A DNA stretch of 51,666 bases from Phycisphaerae bacterium (GCA_029260035.1 JAJDEA010000019.1:1-51666), one strand, 5' to 3'. Positions 1 through 8,936 are shown, counted from the stretch's first letter. The notes: a model not told the origin generated them from the letters alone. Translations and numbers: made by a program.

Positions 1-190
1 CTATCGACTTGGCCCGCTCGACGACAACGGTCGCGATATCGGAGGTCTCCGGGCCGCCCGTTCCGCTTATCAGTTCGCAAGCCTCATGCATCTGCGCGAG
101 CAACGGGAGATCGTCATGATTCGCAGTCGAAGATAATGCAACCAACTCTTCGATAGCCGAACGAATCATTTGGTGTGTGGCAGATGTCAT
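1..190 (-). CDS. Partial small helical protein downstream of the chemotaxis receptor gene
   Basis: This reading frame starts at ATG 188-190 and runs off the left edge, so only the first 63 residues are visible. It begins MTSATHQMIRSAIEELVALS and looks like a soluble, helical, acidic protein without a signal peptide. A GGAG ribosome-binding site lies about six bases before the ATG. It is on the same strand as the chemotaxis receptor gene and 69 bases downstream of it, so the two may be cotranscribed, and a signalling role such as an HPt or chemotaxis adaptor domain is possible. The visible part has no diagnostic motif, so the function is not assigned. Confidence 0.6.
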   Translation of the reverse strand, partial: MTSATHQMIRSAIEELVALSSTANHDDLPLLAQMHEACELISGTGGPETSDIATVVVERAKSI

Positions 191-259
191 GGTCGATCTC
201 CGTGTTGCACTTCTAACGGCACCGTTTCAATGTGGCTGATTTCACCCAAGCTCATTCCG

Positions 260-2299
260 TCAGAAATCCTTGAGTTCATCGTCATCGAGTGACAGGAATT
301 CGTCCGATGCTCCGCTCGCCACCGACATGCATTCCGCTCTTGGTGTGTTCACCGTTCGGTCTGTTTTTCTTCCGAGAGCTGGCGGTCCGTAGTCTCCTTG
401 TTTTCGAACGTCAGTTCGGCTTGTGCTATCGCTGCTCGCCGCAGCGGGCGTCGTTTCACTCACTCGACCTTTGGATCCGTGAATGACAACAGCTAGATCA
501 TTGACCATGCCTTTTACGGTTACGGCTTGGGCGGACAGCTCCTCTGAAGCTGCTGCTGATTCCTCTGCGCCAGCTGCGTTCTGCTGGGTAACCCTATCCA
601 TCTGGGAGACCGCGGTGTTGACCTGATCCACGCCCTCGGCCTGTTCTTCGCTGGCCTGTGTGATGTCGTTCACCAGCGAAGCAACTTTCGTAACGTCAGC
701 TCGGATCTTCCCCAGACTTCTCGCAACTGCGCTGGCGACGTTGGTCCCCTCACCAGCCTTGCTTACTGAGTCTTCGATCAAGCCCGTGGTTTCGCCAGCC
801 GCCTTAGCCGCGCGCTGCGCCAGGTTGCGAACCTCGTCGGCCACAACCGCGAAGCCCTTGCCGTGTTCACCAGCGCGGGCCGCCTCGACCGCAGCATTCA
901 GGGCCAGAAGGTTGGTTTGGAAGGCGATCTCTTCGATCACTTTGATGATCTTGCTGATTTGGCTGGAAGACTCGTTGATCGCGGTCATTGCACCGTTGAG
1001 TTCCTCCATTGTTCTGTCACCCTCTTCGGCAGCCTTGCTCGCTTGACTGGTTAGCTCGTTTGCTTGCTTGGCATTCTCTGCGTTGGTGCGGGTCATCGCT
1101 GCCATTTGTTCGAGAGCCGAACTGGTTTCTTCCAATGAAGAGGCCTGTTCGGAGGCACCTTCCGCTAGCTCCTGACTGGTGGAGGCCACTTCACTTGCTG
1201 CAGACGAAACTTGATCCGCCCCTTCGTTGAGTCCCCCGATCAAGCGGTTGAGTGGCTTGGTGATCGAACGAGTAATGACTATACCCAGGATCGTGCATAA
1301 AAGGACGCCCGCGCCGAGCAGTATCCACTCCGTTTTCATCAGGAAAGCAGTCATCTTTTTGCTTTCGACCATGTCCGCATTCATCAACTGCCGCTGACTT
1401 GCGATCATGGCGTCCAAGTTCTGTTTGATAGCGAAGGCGATGGGCGCCGCCTTGGTGCCAAGCCATTTGTTCGCAAGATTCCATTCGTCTCCCCCACGAA
1501 TCGCGAACATTCTTTGAGGGAGAGGGTCGAACTGTTTTCGCGTTGCGGCGAACACGTCGAACGCTTCGCGTTGTTCGGGTGACAGGAGCGAGGCGTTATC
1601 CGACAGGTCGCCGAAACGCTTGGTATTCTTGGCCCAGAGTTTTTCGAACTGTTGCTTGAAGACATCGTCGCCGGAAAGCAGGTACGCACGAATGGCACCA
1701 ATGCCCAAGCCGAACGTTCCGCGTGTGTCAGCCATCATTCCCAGGAGGGCTTTGCGCTCAGGTGTGGCTTCGAGCTCTGACTCCAGGTCGATCATCTTCG
1801 TTATTTGCGCGCCGAGAATCTTGGCTCTTGGGGAAGCCTCGCCGAACAAAATCTTGGTGGCGGCGGTGTTGTCGACAGTCTGAGCGATCTCCTCGATCTC
1901 TCGTTGGAACGTCTTGAACTTGCCGAGATTCGTTTCGATTGTGTTCAGTCGTTCGACGTTCTCTGGGTCGGTCCAGTTGACTGCGAACTGCTTCATCTCG
2001 GCCATTGCTGGCTCTATTTCCTCCGACCACGCCTTGGCCCGCTCGTCCTTGAACTTGTCCTTGCCCAGAATCATCCAGCCGCGCAGCGCTGCCAAAGAGT
2101 GGTTGATCCCGTTGAGCATTCCCAAGCTCGCCTGTGCGGTTGGCGCTCGCAGGTCGACCACGCGATTCGTCACAGCAGTGGTTCGTCGAACCTGCCAGAT
2201 CGTTGTAGCGACCGCAGCTACAAGAACACACCCAACAAGAGCGTACCCCATCCCGATTTTTGAGCCGACGCCGCGATTCCCGAGTTTTGCACGCATCAT
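260..2299 (-). CDS. Methyl-accepting chemotaxis protein
   Basis: This is a membrane chemoreceptor that passes ligand or energy-state signals to the CheA kinase. A first membrane segment (about residues 15-37) is followed by a helical periplasmic region of about 285 residues (four-helix-bundle type), a second membrane segment ([19 protein letters not shown]), a HAMP linker, and a long cytoplasmic signalling hairpin. The hairpin tip has the family hallmark, including the segments [20 protein letters not shown] and [17 protein letters not shown]. The C-terminus is a flexible linker ending in an acidic tail, DDDELKDF, which may be a docking tail for adaptation enzymes (inference). The frame is open to 2338, but the start is placed at the ATG pair 2294-2299, because GGAG (complement of 2304-2307) lies just before it; the second ATG (2296) has the better spacing. 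No che genes are visible nearby. Confidence 0.95.
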   Translation of the reverse strand: MMRAKLGNRGVGSKIGMGYALVGCVLVAAVATTIWQVRRTTAVTNRVVDLRAPTAQASLGMLNGINHSLAALRGWMILGKDKFKDERAKAWSEEIEPAMAEMKQFAVNWTDPENVERLNTIETNLGKFKTFQREIEEIAQTVDNTAATKILFGEASPRAKILGAQITKMIDLESELEATPERKALLGMMADTRGTFGLGIGAIRAYLLSGDDVFKQQFEKLWAKNTKRFGDLSDNASLLSPEQREAFDVFAATRKQFDPLPQRMFAIRGGDEWNLANKWLGTKAAPIAFAIKQNLDAMIASQRQLMNADMVESKKMTAFLMKTEWILLGAGVLLCTILGIVITRSITKPLNRLIGGLNEGADQVSSAASEVASTSQELAEGASEQASSLEETSSALEQMAAMTRTNAENAKQANELTSQASKAAEEGDRTMEELNGAMTAINESSSQISKIIKVIEEIAFQTNLLALNAAVEAARAGEHGKGFAVVADEVRNLAQRAAKAAGETTGLIEDSVSKAGEGTNVASAVARSLGKIRADVTKVASLVNDITQASEEQAEGVDQVNTAVSQMDRVTQQNAAGAEESAAASEELSAQAVTVKGMVNDLAVVIHGSKGRVSETTPAAASSDSTSRTDVRKQGDYGPPALGRKTDRTVNTPRAECMSVASGASDEFLSLDDDELKDF

Positions 2300-2666
2300 A
2301 ATTCTCCGTCCCAAGTCTAAATGAGTTTTCAATTGCAATCACAAGCCGGACTTCCGGCAAGAACGAACACGCCTTTCTGCATGCATCGTGCGGCATGACT
2401 CAGCGTGTCGCGTAGTGGTCCACAGTTCGCATGAGCGAGCGAATCCCAATGTCGATACCAGGCTACCTCGATCCGTGACTGGAGGCTCAGATCTTTGAAC
2501 ATCCCTTGGAACTCCTATGCTATAGCCACATCCCCTCGTTAAAGTAATAAGGCGGCGCTAGCGCGTCGGCCATCTGTGGCAATTCTGAATGATCCTTCAC
2601 TCTTCCAACGACTTGATTTGTGGCAGACACTGACTACTTCCAGTTGTTCAGTAAGAACATGCTGCG

Positions 2667-3149
2667 CTACGTTGCTGCCACGCTTACCGTGACGTGTTTC
2701 GCGATTGAACTTTCCGAATCTTGTTCGAATGGCGTTTCGAAAATACACATAGATCCAGCCAAGCCAGCAAGCGTTTCCTGCCCGAGCGCATGCCGAATCT
2801 GCTCGTCCAATCGGATCAACCCTTGATGAGCGCTGCAAAGGTGTGCACCCAACCCGTTGCAGCTTGTCGCATCCATACGACTTGGCTTCGGCGGCGGATT
2901 CAATGCGTCGAGTACACTGATCACCGGTATTTCTGCTAACGTTTTGGTGAGTGCATAGCCACCATTGCGCCCGCGGGTGGACGCGATGACTCCCTCAGCC
3001 GCAAGTTGTTTCAGCAGTTTCGAAGCATGCTCTTTTCCGATTCCCAACGCCGTAGCGACGGTTGACGATGAACACCGAATGCCATCCTCCTGACGATTCA
3101 GGAAGCAAATAGCGTATATTCCATGAATCGCCGTCTTTGAGAAAAACAT
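2667..3149 (-). CDS. Rrf2-family transcriptional regulator
   Basis: This 160-residue protein has the Rrf2 winged-helix fold, as in IscR, NsrR and CymR. The N-terminus MFFSKTAIHGIYAICFLNRQ matches the first helix, and HASKLLKQLAAEGVIASTRG with RNGGYAL is the recognition helix and wing. Two cysteines (C97 and C105, in CNGLGAHLC) sit where Rrf2 proteins bind an Fe-S cluster. A third Cys lies about 30 residues later, so the spacing is not the classical IscR pattern and cluster binding is uncertain. The start is taken at 3147-3149, because AAGGGAG lies five bases before that ATG; the frame is open 10 codons further. It is divergent from the ketoacyl-synthase-like gene across about 350 bases and could regulate it (inference). 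Confidence 0.9.
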   Translation of the reverse strand: MFFSKTAIHGIYAICFLNRQEDGIRCSSSTVATALGIGKEHASKLLKQLAAEGVIASTRGRNGGYALTKTLAEIPVISVLDALNPPPKPSRMDATSCNGLGAHLCSAHQGLIRLDEQIRHALGQETLAGLAGSMCIFETPFEQDSESSIAKHVTVSVAAT

Positions 3150-3377
3150 GTATGCTCCCTTCCGGTTACAAAACCGCAAAGCAGTCGAGCTTCGGCAGTG
3201 ACTCTGAATCGGTGGTCTTCGGCGAGGTCTTTAGCAAAAACGTACTTGCCGCGTACTCGTTGGCAGGTGTGAGTTTTTCGGACGACGGGCGTGCATGAGC
3301 GTGGCAGTGGGGCGCATCAAATCGTGAACGACCGCTGTAAGATTAGCAAATCGATCAAGCACTGCGGAGAACATCAT

Positions 3378-3491
3378 ATGGAAGTAAAGTTGGTTATAGA
3401 TTGCAGTTTGAAGTCGTCATTTGAATTCTGGGGGCCTGCGCGTACGATGCAGACTTCAGGCTCGACAAATTGGAAACACGAGATGGAGTAG
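3378..3491 (+). CDS. Possible 37-residue leader ORF before the ketoacyl-synthase-like gene
   Basis: An ATG at 3378 is preceded by GGAG with eight bases of spacing. It opens a 37-codon frame beginning MEVKLVIDCSLKSSFEFWG. The stop TAG overlaps the region of the ribosome-binding site of the next gene, whose ATG is six bases after this stop. That arrangement would allow translational coupling. No family is recognised, and a chance ORF remains possible. Confidence 0.3.
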   Translation: MEVKLVIDCSLKSSFEFWGPARTMQTSGSTNWKHEME

Positions 3492-3496
3492 TAACT

Positions 3497-4885
3497 ATGG
3501 CCCTAGTGCCTGTTGTCGTGACCGGAGTCGGTCCTGTTAGTGCCATCGGCTGTGGCCGAAACGCATTCTGGGATGCGCTTTGCGCCGGAAAGCATGGCTT
3601 CGGAACCATCACACTTTGCGATGCCAGCGATTCACCTTCAAAGATCGCTGCAGAACTCAAAAACTTCAACCTGGCCGATTACGTTGAAGGCGGTGAAGCT
3701 ATGGCGCGTCGGACGCCGCGCCCTGTGCAGTTGGCGATGGCTGCTTCAGTTCTGGCACTCCATGACGCCGAACTCGATCTCGACAGTTGTGACCCCGCCC
3801 GCCTCGGCGTATACGTCGGAACATCTCTCGGCAATCTCGAAACACTTTTTGCATTTCGTGATCGTGCGAAGAAGACGGGTAGCCTGCCAGCTCATGCCGC
3901 CTTTCACGTGTTTAATCACTCGACAGCGTGCGTCGTTTCCTCCTTCTTCAACATCCGCGGGCCGATTCAAACTGCTTCCTCCGGGTGCAACTCGGGAATC
4001 GATGCACTCGGTCAAGCCATGCGGATGATTCAATCTGGCGCGGTCGATGCCATGTTGGTAGTCGGCACGGATTGCGAACTCGTCCCCGAGATTCTCGCAG
4101 CCCTTAACGCTTCGGGCTCATTGGCCACGTCGTTCAATGACGATCCGGGTTGCGCATCACGTCCTTTCGACAGTCGCCGCGAGGGTAACGTAATTGGTGA
4201 GGGTGCAGCGGCACTTCTGCTCGAAGCCGAGCCGCACGCGAAAGCCCGTCGGGCACGCATTTATGCGCAGCTTGCCGGATACCAGGTCTGCTCCGCTGGC
4301 CAAAATCGTCAATACTCAGCGAATTCACCGGAAATCGATCTTAGGCCTTGTGTTGGTGCATTTCGCGGCGCAATCGCAGAAGCCGGTTGGCAGCCGGACG
4401 ACGTGGATGTTGTCAATGCTAATGGATCATCGTCTGTAATTTACGACCGCGTCGAAGCGTTGGCACTAGGAGAGATCTTCGGATCAAGGCTGCCCGAAGT
4501 TCCAGTCCATTCCATCAAATCAATGCTGGGTCAGCATGGAGCGGGTTCGTCGGCGTTGCAGGCTGTATGTACTTGCCTCGCTCTGCGTCGGGGCATGGTT
4601 CCAGGAACGATTAACCACGATGAACCCGACGAGAATTGCGGGCCGATTGAGGTTCTAACCGAAACGAAACAGCTTGATCCTTCTCGATCTATCGTCCACT
4701 CAATAGGGCTTGGCGGGTTTTACTATTCGGTGGCGGCGTTTGCCGTTCCACCCAGCGAGGCGTCCTCTGTGACAGGTGAATTGACAGTTCGATGGAGCGC
4801 CGGCGCGACGTCGCGCTTCAAGCCAGCCGAAGATTTTCAAAAGCCCCTTATCCCCTGGGCACCGCGGTGTGACGAAGGCCTTTGA
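3497..4885 (+). CDS. Beta-ketoacyl synthase-like protein with altered active site
   Basis: This 462-residue protein has the thiolase-fold condensing-enzyme architecture of FabF-type ketosynthases. It has an N-terminal VVVTGVGPVSAIG strand, the nucleophile region SSGCNSGIDALGQA with the active Cys, and the C-terminal half with KSMLGQHGAGSSAL. Compared with FabF, the first catalytic His (motif NAHGTST) is Asn here (NANGSSS), and the second (KSMTGH) is Gln (KSMLGQ). The Cys is kept, so acyl transfer is possible, but normal decarboxylative condensation is doubtful (inference). The ATG at 3497 follows GGAG by eight bases. No acyl carrier protein or other fatty-acid gene is adjacent, and the gene is divergent from the Rrf2 regulator. 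It may act with a partner synthase encoded elsewhere, like a chain-length-factor subunit, or in an unusual secondary pathway. Confidence 0.85.
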   Translation: MALVPVVVTGVGPVSAIGCGRNAFWDALCAGKHGFGTITLCDASDSPSKIAAELKNFNLADYVEGGEAMARRTPRPVQLAMAASVLALHDAELDLDSCDPARLGVYVGTSLGNLETLFAFRDRAKKTGSLPAHAAFHVFNHSTACVVSSFFNIRGPIQTASSGCNSGIDALGQAMRMIQSGAVDAMLVVGTDCELVPEILAALNASGSLATSFNDDPGCASRPFDSRREGNVIGEGAAALLLEAEPHAKARRARIYAQLAGYQVCSAGQNRQYSANSPEIDLRPCVGAFRGAIAEAGWQPDDVDVVNANGSSSVIYDRVEALALGEIFGSRLPEVPVHSIKSMLGQHGAGSSALQAVCTCLALRRGMVPGTINHDEPDENCGPIEVLTETKQLDPSRSIVHSIGLGGFYYSVAAFAVPPSEASSVTGELTVRWSAGATSRFKPAEDFQKPLIPWAPRCDEGL

Positions 4886-4959
4886 CTTTCGGAGTGACCT
4901 TACTGCGGCACCTGTCCCAGCACTCAAGTTATGCATTTGTTCTGTGGTAGACGCCAATG

Positions 4960-4988
4960 CGGGAGTGGATGGGAATTGAACCCAACCA
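4960..4988 (-). repeat. Duplicate of the tRNA-Sec 3' end (candidate attachment site)
   Basis: Bases 4960-4984 match the 3' end of the tRNA-Sec gene at 6197-6221 in the same orientation, 24 of 25 identical. They cover the T arm, the 3' acceptor strand and the discriminator base. The match fades just inward, apart from a one-base offset. There is no anticodon arm here, so this is not a second tRNA. A copied tRNA 3' end on the downstream side of the gene is the usual scar of site-specific integration. Confidence 0.65.
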
Positions 4989-5329
4989 GATAGCATTGCA
5001 GACACCGAGGATGGACATCGTATCGGTCACAATGTTCCCTGGTATATCAATCGACCTCCGCACCCCGGATCACCGTCAATACCTTAATCTATCCAGCAGT
5101 AAAAACTTCAGCTGCAACATGTCTTGAAAGTGATTCCGAGTATTCTCAAGGAAGTATAGGATCGAAGTCAGCGCCTTATTCGGGCGTAGTTTTCAAATCA
5201 GGTTACGAATATACCGGTACCCCTTGATGCAAGGTATTGACGTTCATCAATGCACCTTACGCATTGCATAATCGGCAGCGTATTTGGCGTGCTGGTGCCG
5301 AAAACAGTCGTCGGGTAGAATTCACTGCC

Positions 5330-6106
5330 ATGAAAGCTTCGATTGAGAAATACCATCCAAGAATCGAGGAAATCCTTGAGATTCTTAAGCTCGATCATGC
5401 TCATTTGGTCGAAATCGGTGAGGCGGAAGTAGTTGAAGTTGGTTTCGATACCAGCGTGCACGATTGGTTTTGGCTTGGCGATGACCTATCTCGTATATGG
5501 GTCAGCAATGCGAATCGTCTCAACGGACTCTTCGAAATGGACGTTTCCATAAGGGAATGGAAAACCATCTTGACACCTCCTCGCAAGAAAACCGTTAGAG
5601 ACATCTGCGAGTTTGTAGCCGAGCGATCCACGGTCGTTCGTATTCCGCAACTAAGCATCCTCGGTCGTCAATGTCGGCCTGCCAGCGCATTTCTAACGCT
5701 GAAAAAGATGTTGGGTGATACAGGTGCCGACACGTCGAACCTAATGCCGAGCAGTCCGCTTGCCGATTTCACCGAAACTGGTTTGCCGAAGATCTACCTT
5801 ACTTTGATTCGTACTGCCCCCGAGTTGATTAAACGAATCGGTCTGCAGTATCGGAGTGATGGCGTACATATAGCTCTTGCAGTGGTTCTGTTGCTTGCCA
5901 CTATCCCGTTGGGTGTTGCCGCCATTGGTTCAAGTGTGCTTTTCCTGCCGCTCGCACTCATGAGTCTTGGTGGATTCATCTACGTTTGGCATCTCTCGGA
6001 GCGGCACACCAGATATCCATTGCGTGTTGAATTCGAGGGCATGAAGGATTTCAGGGACTTGAGCTATGCTTTGGCCAGAAAGCCGCCCAAAGCCTCCAAC
6101 TGCTAA
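5330..6106 (+). CDS. Hypothetical membrane protein inside the tRNA-Sec-bounded segment
   Basis: This 258-residue protein is of unknown function. The N-terminal two thirds are soluble and mixed alpha/beta, with the segment SIEKYHPRIEEILEILKLDH near the start. Two hydrophobic segments follow (about residues 180-200 and 203-222, including IALAVVLLLATIPLGVAAIG), then a short basic cytoplasmic-looking tail. No motif is recognised. The frame is open from 5237 (a TTG), but there is no convincing ribosome-binding site there; ATG 5330 is preferred, though its own site is also weak. It is the only gene between the two tRNA-Sec 3'-end copies, so it may be cargo of a lost mobile element. No integrase is present. 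Confidence 0.7.
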   Translation: MKASIEKYHPRIEEILEILKLDHAHLVEIGEAEVVEVGFDTSVHDWFWLGDDLSRIWVSNANRLNGLFEMDVSIREWKTILTPPRKKTVRDICEFVAERSTVVRIPQLSILGRQCRPASAFLTLKKMLGDTGADTSNLMPSSPLADFTETGLPKIYLTLIRTAPELIKRIGLQYRSDGVHIALAVVLLLATIPLGVAAIGSSVLFLPLALMSLGGFIYVWHLSERHTRYPLRVEFEGMKDFRDLSYALARKPPKASNC

Positions 6107-6196
6107 ACCTTCGGTCCTTTCTCGAACAACACGGGCTGGCGGCAGCTCACCATATCCCCAGTTGTATCGCTCTTTAAGAAACCGATTGAATATCAA

Positions 6197-6292
6197 CGGG
6201 AGTGGATGGGAATCGAACCCACCAAGCGCTGCGTAAACAACGCCTCAACGGCTTTGAAGACCGCGGGACCCACCAGGCGTCCGGACACTCCC
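6197..6292 (-). tRNA. selC: tRNA-Sec (anticodon TCA)
   Basis: This 96-base gene on the minus strand folds as a selenocysteine tRNA. The acceptor strand GGGAGTG at 6286-6292 pairs with CACTCCC at 6198-6204; the eighth acceptor position would be a T-C mismatch. The anticodon loop CTTCAAA carries TCA. There is a long variable arm with a GCGT/ACGC stem, and a TTCGATT T loop. CCA is not encoded. It reads UGA as selenocysteine when SelB and a SECIS element are present. No selA, selB, selD or obvious selenoprotein gene is visible in this window. The copied 3' end at 4960-4988 marks this gene as an integration site. Confidence 0.93.
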
Positions 6293-6306
6293 ATCGTTAC
6301 GTCTCG

Positions 6307-6334
6307 ACTCTAGTCAGGTTGTGCGAAAGATCAA
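6307..6334 (-). promoter_or_regulatory. Candidate promoter of tRNA-Sec
   Basis: On the minus strand, TTGATC (complement of 6329-6334) and TAGAGT (complement of 6307-6312) are separated by 16 bases and end 14 bases before the mature tRNA 5' end. Both hexamers are only fair matches to the housekeeping sigma-factor consensus, so this rests mainly on position. Confidence 0.4.
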
Positions 6335-7000
6335 CAACATCGTTCGATTTCTGTTGGCAACGGGATTCCTAGTGTGCAATGCAGCGGCAAAGTTGATGTG
6401 TCGTTCGGCTTTGCGGGATACTCAAAATGTATACATCAACGAAACGGCTGGCAAGATCGGATCCCAATTAATTCATACCCTTTCGGCTAGTTCTACGACT
6501 CGACCATTCGCGATCCGCGCTTGTGAACGTCCCGGTCATCTAATGATGTGTGCAAAGCCGTGGACGTGCAGCGGGGCAATTACTGATTTTCTTCAAGAGG
6601 AAGCCCGTTGAACGAATTCTCGTTCCGATAAATCCTTCTGATCGGGAGTGTGAAAGGCCTTCGTGCTTGCGAAACCGTCTCGTCACTCACCACAAGTCCG
6701 AAGTTCGCCGAAGACCTTTCAGTGCAACAATGTAAGATGAGCTGTTGGATTTAGGCCCTTCAGAATCTCGACTTCATAAGTGGCAATTTCACTTAAGGAG
6801 ACGCCATATTGGCACTTTACTATTGTGGCTTCGAACGATCGTAACTGGCAGCACGAATCGCGCATGCTCACGAGAAGAATAATGATCGCGAATTCTACTG
6901 TTGAATCGCCCTTGCTCTGCGAGAGCAAGCGGGCCGTCCGCCCGGCAAGCACATGCTCGCTGCTGGTTTCTATCATGACGAACATCGGAGGGAGCCCATC
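6335..7000. other. Intergenic stretch without a supported gene
   Basis: Only short overlapping frames occur here. A 96-codon frame at 6321-6611 starts with a non-ATG codon, overlaps the tRNA promoter region and has no family resemblance. A strong ribosome-binding site (GGAGGGAG) at the right end belongs to the next gene. I see no RNA gene or repeat here. Confidence 0.5.
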
Positions 7001-7597
7001 GTGAATTGCCTGTTCTGTGCGGAGGAGATCCGGGATGAGGCTGTGCTGTGTCGTTTTTGCGGGGCGACAAGATTGGCGACCGGCGAATGGATTTCGGCCA
7101 GCGCGCAAGCTCCTTTGCCCCCACGGCGACGGGGCAGTTTGACCATGAAGAGTTCGGGCGCGTTTTTCCTGCTGTCAGGCCTTATTTCGCTCGCTTCGCT
7201 TACGTCAGACGTGCCTCTTTTCGGGGCGATGCGGAGCGGGGGGGTAGCACTATGCTACAATTTGTTCTTCACGGCTCTTTTCCTGGGTATGGGGGGGGCT
7301 TTGATCTTGGGGCGATCGTGGGGGTATCAGCTATTCCTGGCAGGCACTGCTATTTACAGCGTGGATCGGTTGTTGTTCCTGCTTAGCGATGACACCCGAG
7401 AGGCTTACCTGTCTGCCAGCGGGGTGTCGCAAGAGGTGAAGTCACTTATTGATACAAGCATGTTCGATCAAGGGCTTGTCATCGCGAGCGTGGCTTCCCT
7501 TCTTTGCTGGTGGGGGTTTGCGTTCTATGTTTACCTCCGTCGTGATTATTTCCAGGACCCGCCAATTGCGAGCGAGTTGACGCCACAGTTCTCGTGA
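7001..7597 (+). CDS. Zinc-ribbon membrane protein
   Basis: This 199-residue protein begins with a compact zinc-ribbon, CLFCAEEIRDEAVLCRFCGA, with two CxxC pairs about ten residues apart, that would hold a structural zinc at the cytoplasmic N-terminus. A Pro/Arg-rich linker and four hydrophobic segments follow (roughly residues 50-68, 80-104, 108-128 and 155-178). This layout is common in bacterial proteins of unknown function. The GTG at 7001 is preferred over the ATG at 6953, because GGAGGGAG lies about six bases before it and the protein then starts right at the zinc ribbon. It is convergent with the peroxiredoxin gene. Its function is unknown. Confidence 0.8.
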   Translation: MNCLFCAEEIRDEAVLCRFCGATRLATGEWISASAQAPLPPRRRGSLTMKSSGAFFLLSGLISLASLTSDVPLFGAMRSGGVALCYNLFFTALFLGMGGALILGRSWGYQLFLAGTAIYSVDRLLFLLSDDTREAYLSASGVSQEVKSLIDTSMFDQGLVIASVASLLCWWGFAFYVYLRRDYFQDPPIASELTPQFS

Positions 7598-7625
7598 CAC
7601 ATTTCCAGCGATAGCAAGCGCGCAA

Positions 7626-7661
7626 GAAAAACGGGCATGCGCCGGTTGGCACATACCCGTT
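7626..7661 (-). terminator. Rho-independent terminator of the peroxiredoxin gene
   Basis: On the minus strand, 7648-7661 pairs with 7630-7643 in a 14-base stem (two G-T wobbles) closed by an AACC loop and followed by a run of five T (complement of 7627-7631). It lies 35 bases after the peroxiredoxin stop. On the plus strand the same hairpin lacks a T run, so it may only weakly terminate the opposing gene. Confidence 0.85.
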
Positions 7662-7695
7662 GGTATTCGTTTGAACTGTGGCTATTGAGTTGGTG

Positions 7696-8289
7696 CTACT
7701 TATCCGCCCATTTCTTGAAGAAGGTCTTTGAATTGGCGGGGTCTGCCTTGATTGTGTCAGCGCCCGGACGCCAATTGGCTGGACAGACTTCACCGTTTTC
7801 CTCAAAGAACTTCAGCGCGTCCACCATACGAATGGCTTCGTCAACGCTGCGTCCAAGTGGTAGATCGTTGATGAGCATGTGGCGAATCATGCCTTCCTTG
7901 TCAATCAAGAACAGGCCTCGCAGTGCGATTCCTTTTTCTTCGAGCAATACGCCGTAAGATCGACAGATGTTCTGATTCAGGTCCGCGACCATCGGGTAGG
8001 CGATGTCGCCGATGCCGCCTTCACTTCGCGCTGTGTTTTGCCATGCGAGGTGCGTAAAATGACTGTCTGTTGACACGCCGATAACAGCCGTGTTCCGATC
8101 AGCGAATTGACTGTGAGCGTCACTGAATGCGACGATCTCAGTCGGGCATACAAACGTGAAATCCAAAGGCCAAAAGAACAAGACGACGTTTTTCCCTTTA
8201 TATGAGGAGAGTTTGACCTCCTCAAATTGCTTGTTGACGACGCCCATAGCTGTAAAGTCCGGTGCAGGTTGACAGACGCAAACGCTCAT
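7696..8289 (-). CDS. 2-Cys peroxiredoxin (AhpC/TSA family)
   Basis: This is a 197-residue thiol peroxidase that reduces hydrogen peroxide and organic hydroperoxides in the cytoplasm. The peroxidatic Cys is in FTFVCPTEIVAF, and the resolving Cys is near the C-terminus in GEVCPANWRPGA, so it is a typical 2-Cys enzyme. The thioredoxin-fold core and C-terminal arm (TFFKKWADK) are full length. The frame is open to 8427, but the start is placed at 8287-8289, where AGGA precedes the ATG by eight bases and the protein begins in the normal family position (MSVCVCQPAPDF). It has two additional N-terminal cysteines. A strong terminator follows the gene, so it is probably a single-gene unit. The active Cys is encoded as Cys, not as UGA/Sec. 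Confidence 0.95.
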   Translation of the reverse strand: MSVCVCQPAPDFTAMGVVNKQFEEVKLSSYKGKNVVLFFWPLDFTFVCPTEIVAFSDAHSQFADRNTAVIGVSTDSHFTHLAWQNTARSEGGIGDIAYPMVADLNQNICRSYGVLLEEKGIALRGLFLIDKEGMIRHMLINDLPLGRSVDEAIRMVDALKFFEENGEVCPANWRPGADTIKADPANSKTFFKKWADK

Positions 8290-8936
8290 AGTTTCTATCC
8301 TGAATATTGAGGTTGATTCATTGTTTCCCAACGAGGCCGATATCCCGCGGCCGCCTCTCAGTTGGCTGCCCGGATTCGATCCCGTTGCCTTTTTCCACGC
8401 CCAAACGAGCACGTTTCGGCGAAGCACCGCAGTTTACTCCCCCCGGCGGATTCGTCCAGAGCGCAGCCATACGCGACAACCGAGCGACACCGGTAGAGTT
8501 TCCTGAAACTGGGACATTTCCTCCCCGGCAATTTCCGAATCACCTCGCCTTCGAGGATCGATTCACGAACGCGTGAACGACTTGTGGTTCTGTTGGATGG
8601 GGGTCGCCCGGTTCTGCGGGGAGAGGCCGATGTGCGATGGCTACTTCTCGAGAGCAGGGGCCCATCCGCTTATTCAGGCGTGGATAAGCACCAGTTGATC
8701 GTTGAATTATCTCGGAGCGGACTTGTCTCGCTTGTATCTTCGCCCATCTTCGTCCGATCATGGTCGCTGGCCTTCCGCACCACAAGATCGGTTTTCCGCA
8801 AGAGACGTAACCCGTTGCCGCGCAAGGACTTCCGATAAAACGGCATTCGGCGATCTTCAACGCTGATTCCGATCCGATCTCCCTGTTGTGAAGCCTTGTC
8901 GAGTACGATATCCGAGCCGCTTAGGGCTGGCTAATC
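8290..8936. other. Intergenic stretch between two divergent units
   Basis: No frame here has a family resemblance or a good ribosome-binding site. A 106-codon frame on the minus strand (8540-8860) is probably chance, with no start signal and a composition unlike its neighbours. The promoter of the peroxiredoxin gene must lie at the left end, but I cannot point to clear hexamers. Confidence 0.5.

Noticed and set aside
1758..2396. 212-codon minus-strand frame within the chemotaxis receptor gene
   Set aside because: It overlaps the receptor in another frame. The receptor's domains and ribosome-binding site are clear, and this frame is a shadow.
4960..5000. Second tRNA gene
   Set aside because: Only the T arm and the 3' acceptor strand are present; there is no anticodon arm or 5' half.
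6321..6611. 96-codon frame beside tRNA-Sec
   Set aside because: Non-ATG start, no ribosome-binding site, and overlap with the tRNA promoter; composition not like a protein family.
7696..8289. Peroxiredoxin as a selenoprotein, given the nearby tRNA-Sec
   Set aside because: The peroxidatic position is a normal Cys codon and no in-frame UGA interrupts the gene.
8540..8860. 106-codon frame on the minus strand in the gap before the PEP-CTERM gene
   Set aside because: No start signal and no recognisable motif; surrounded by non-coding sequence.
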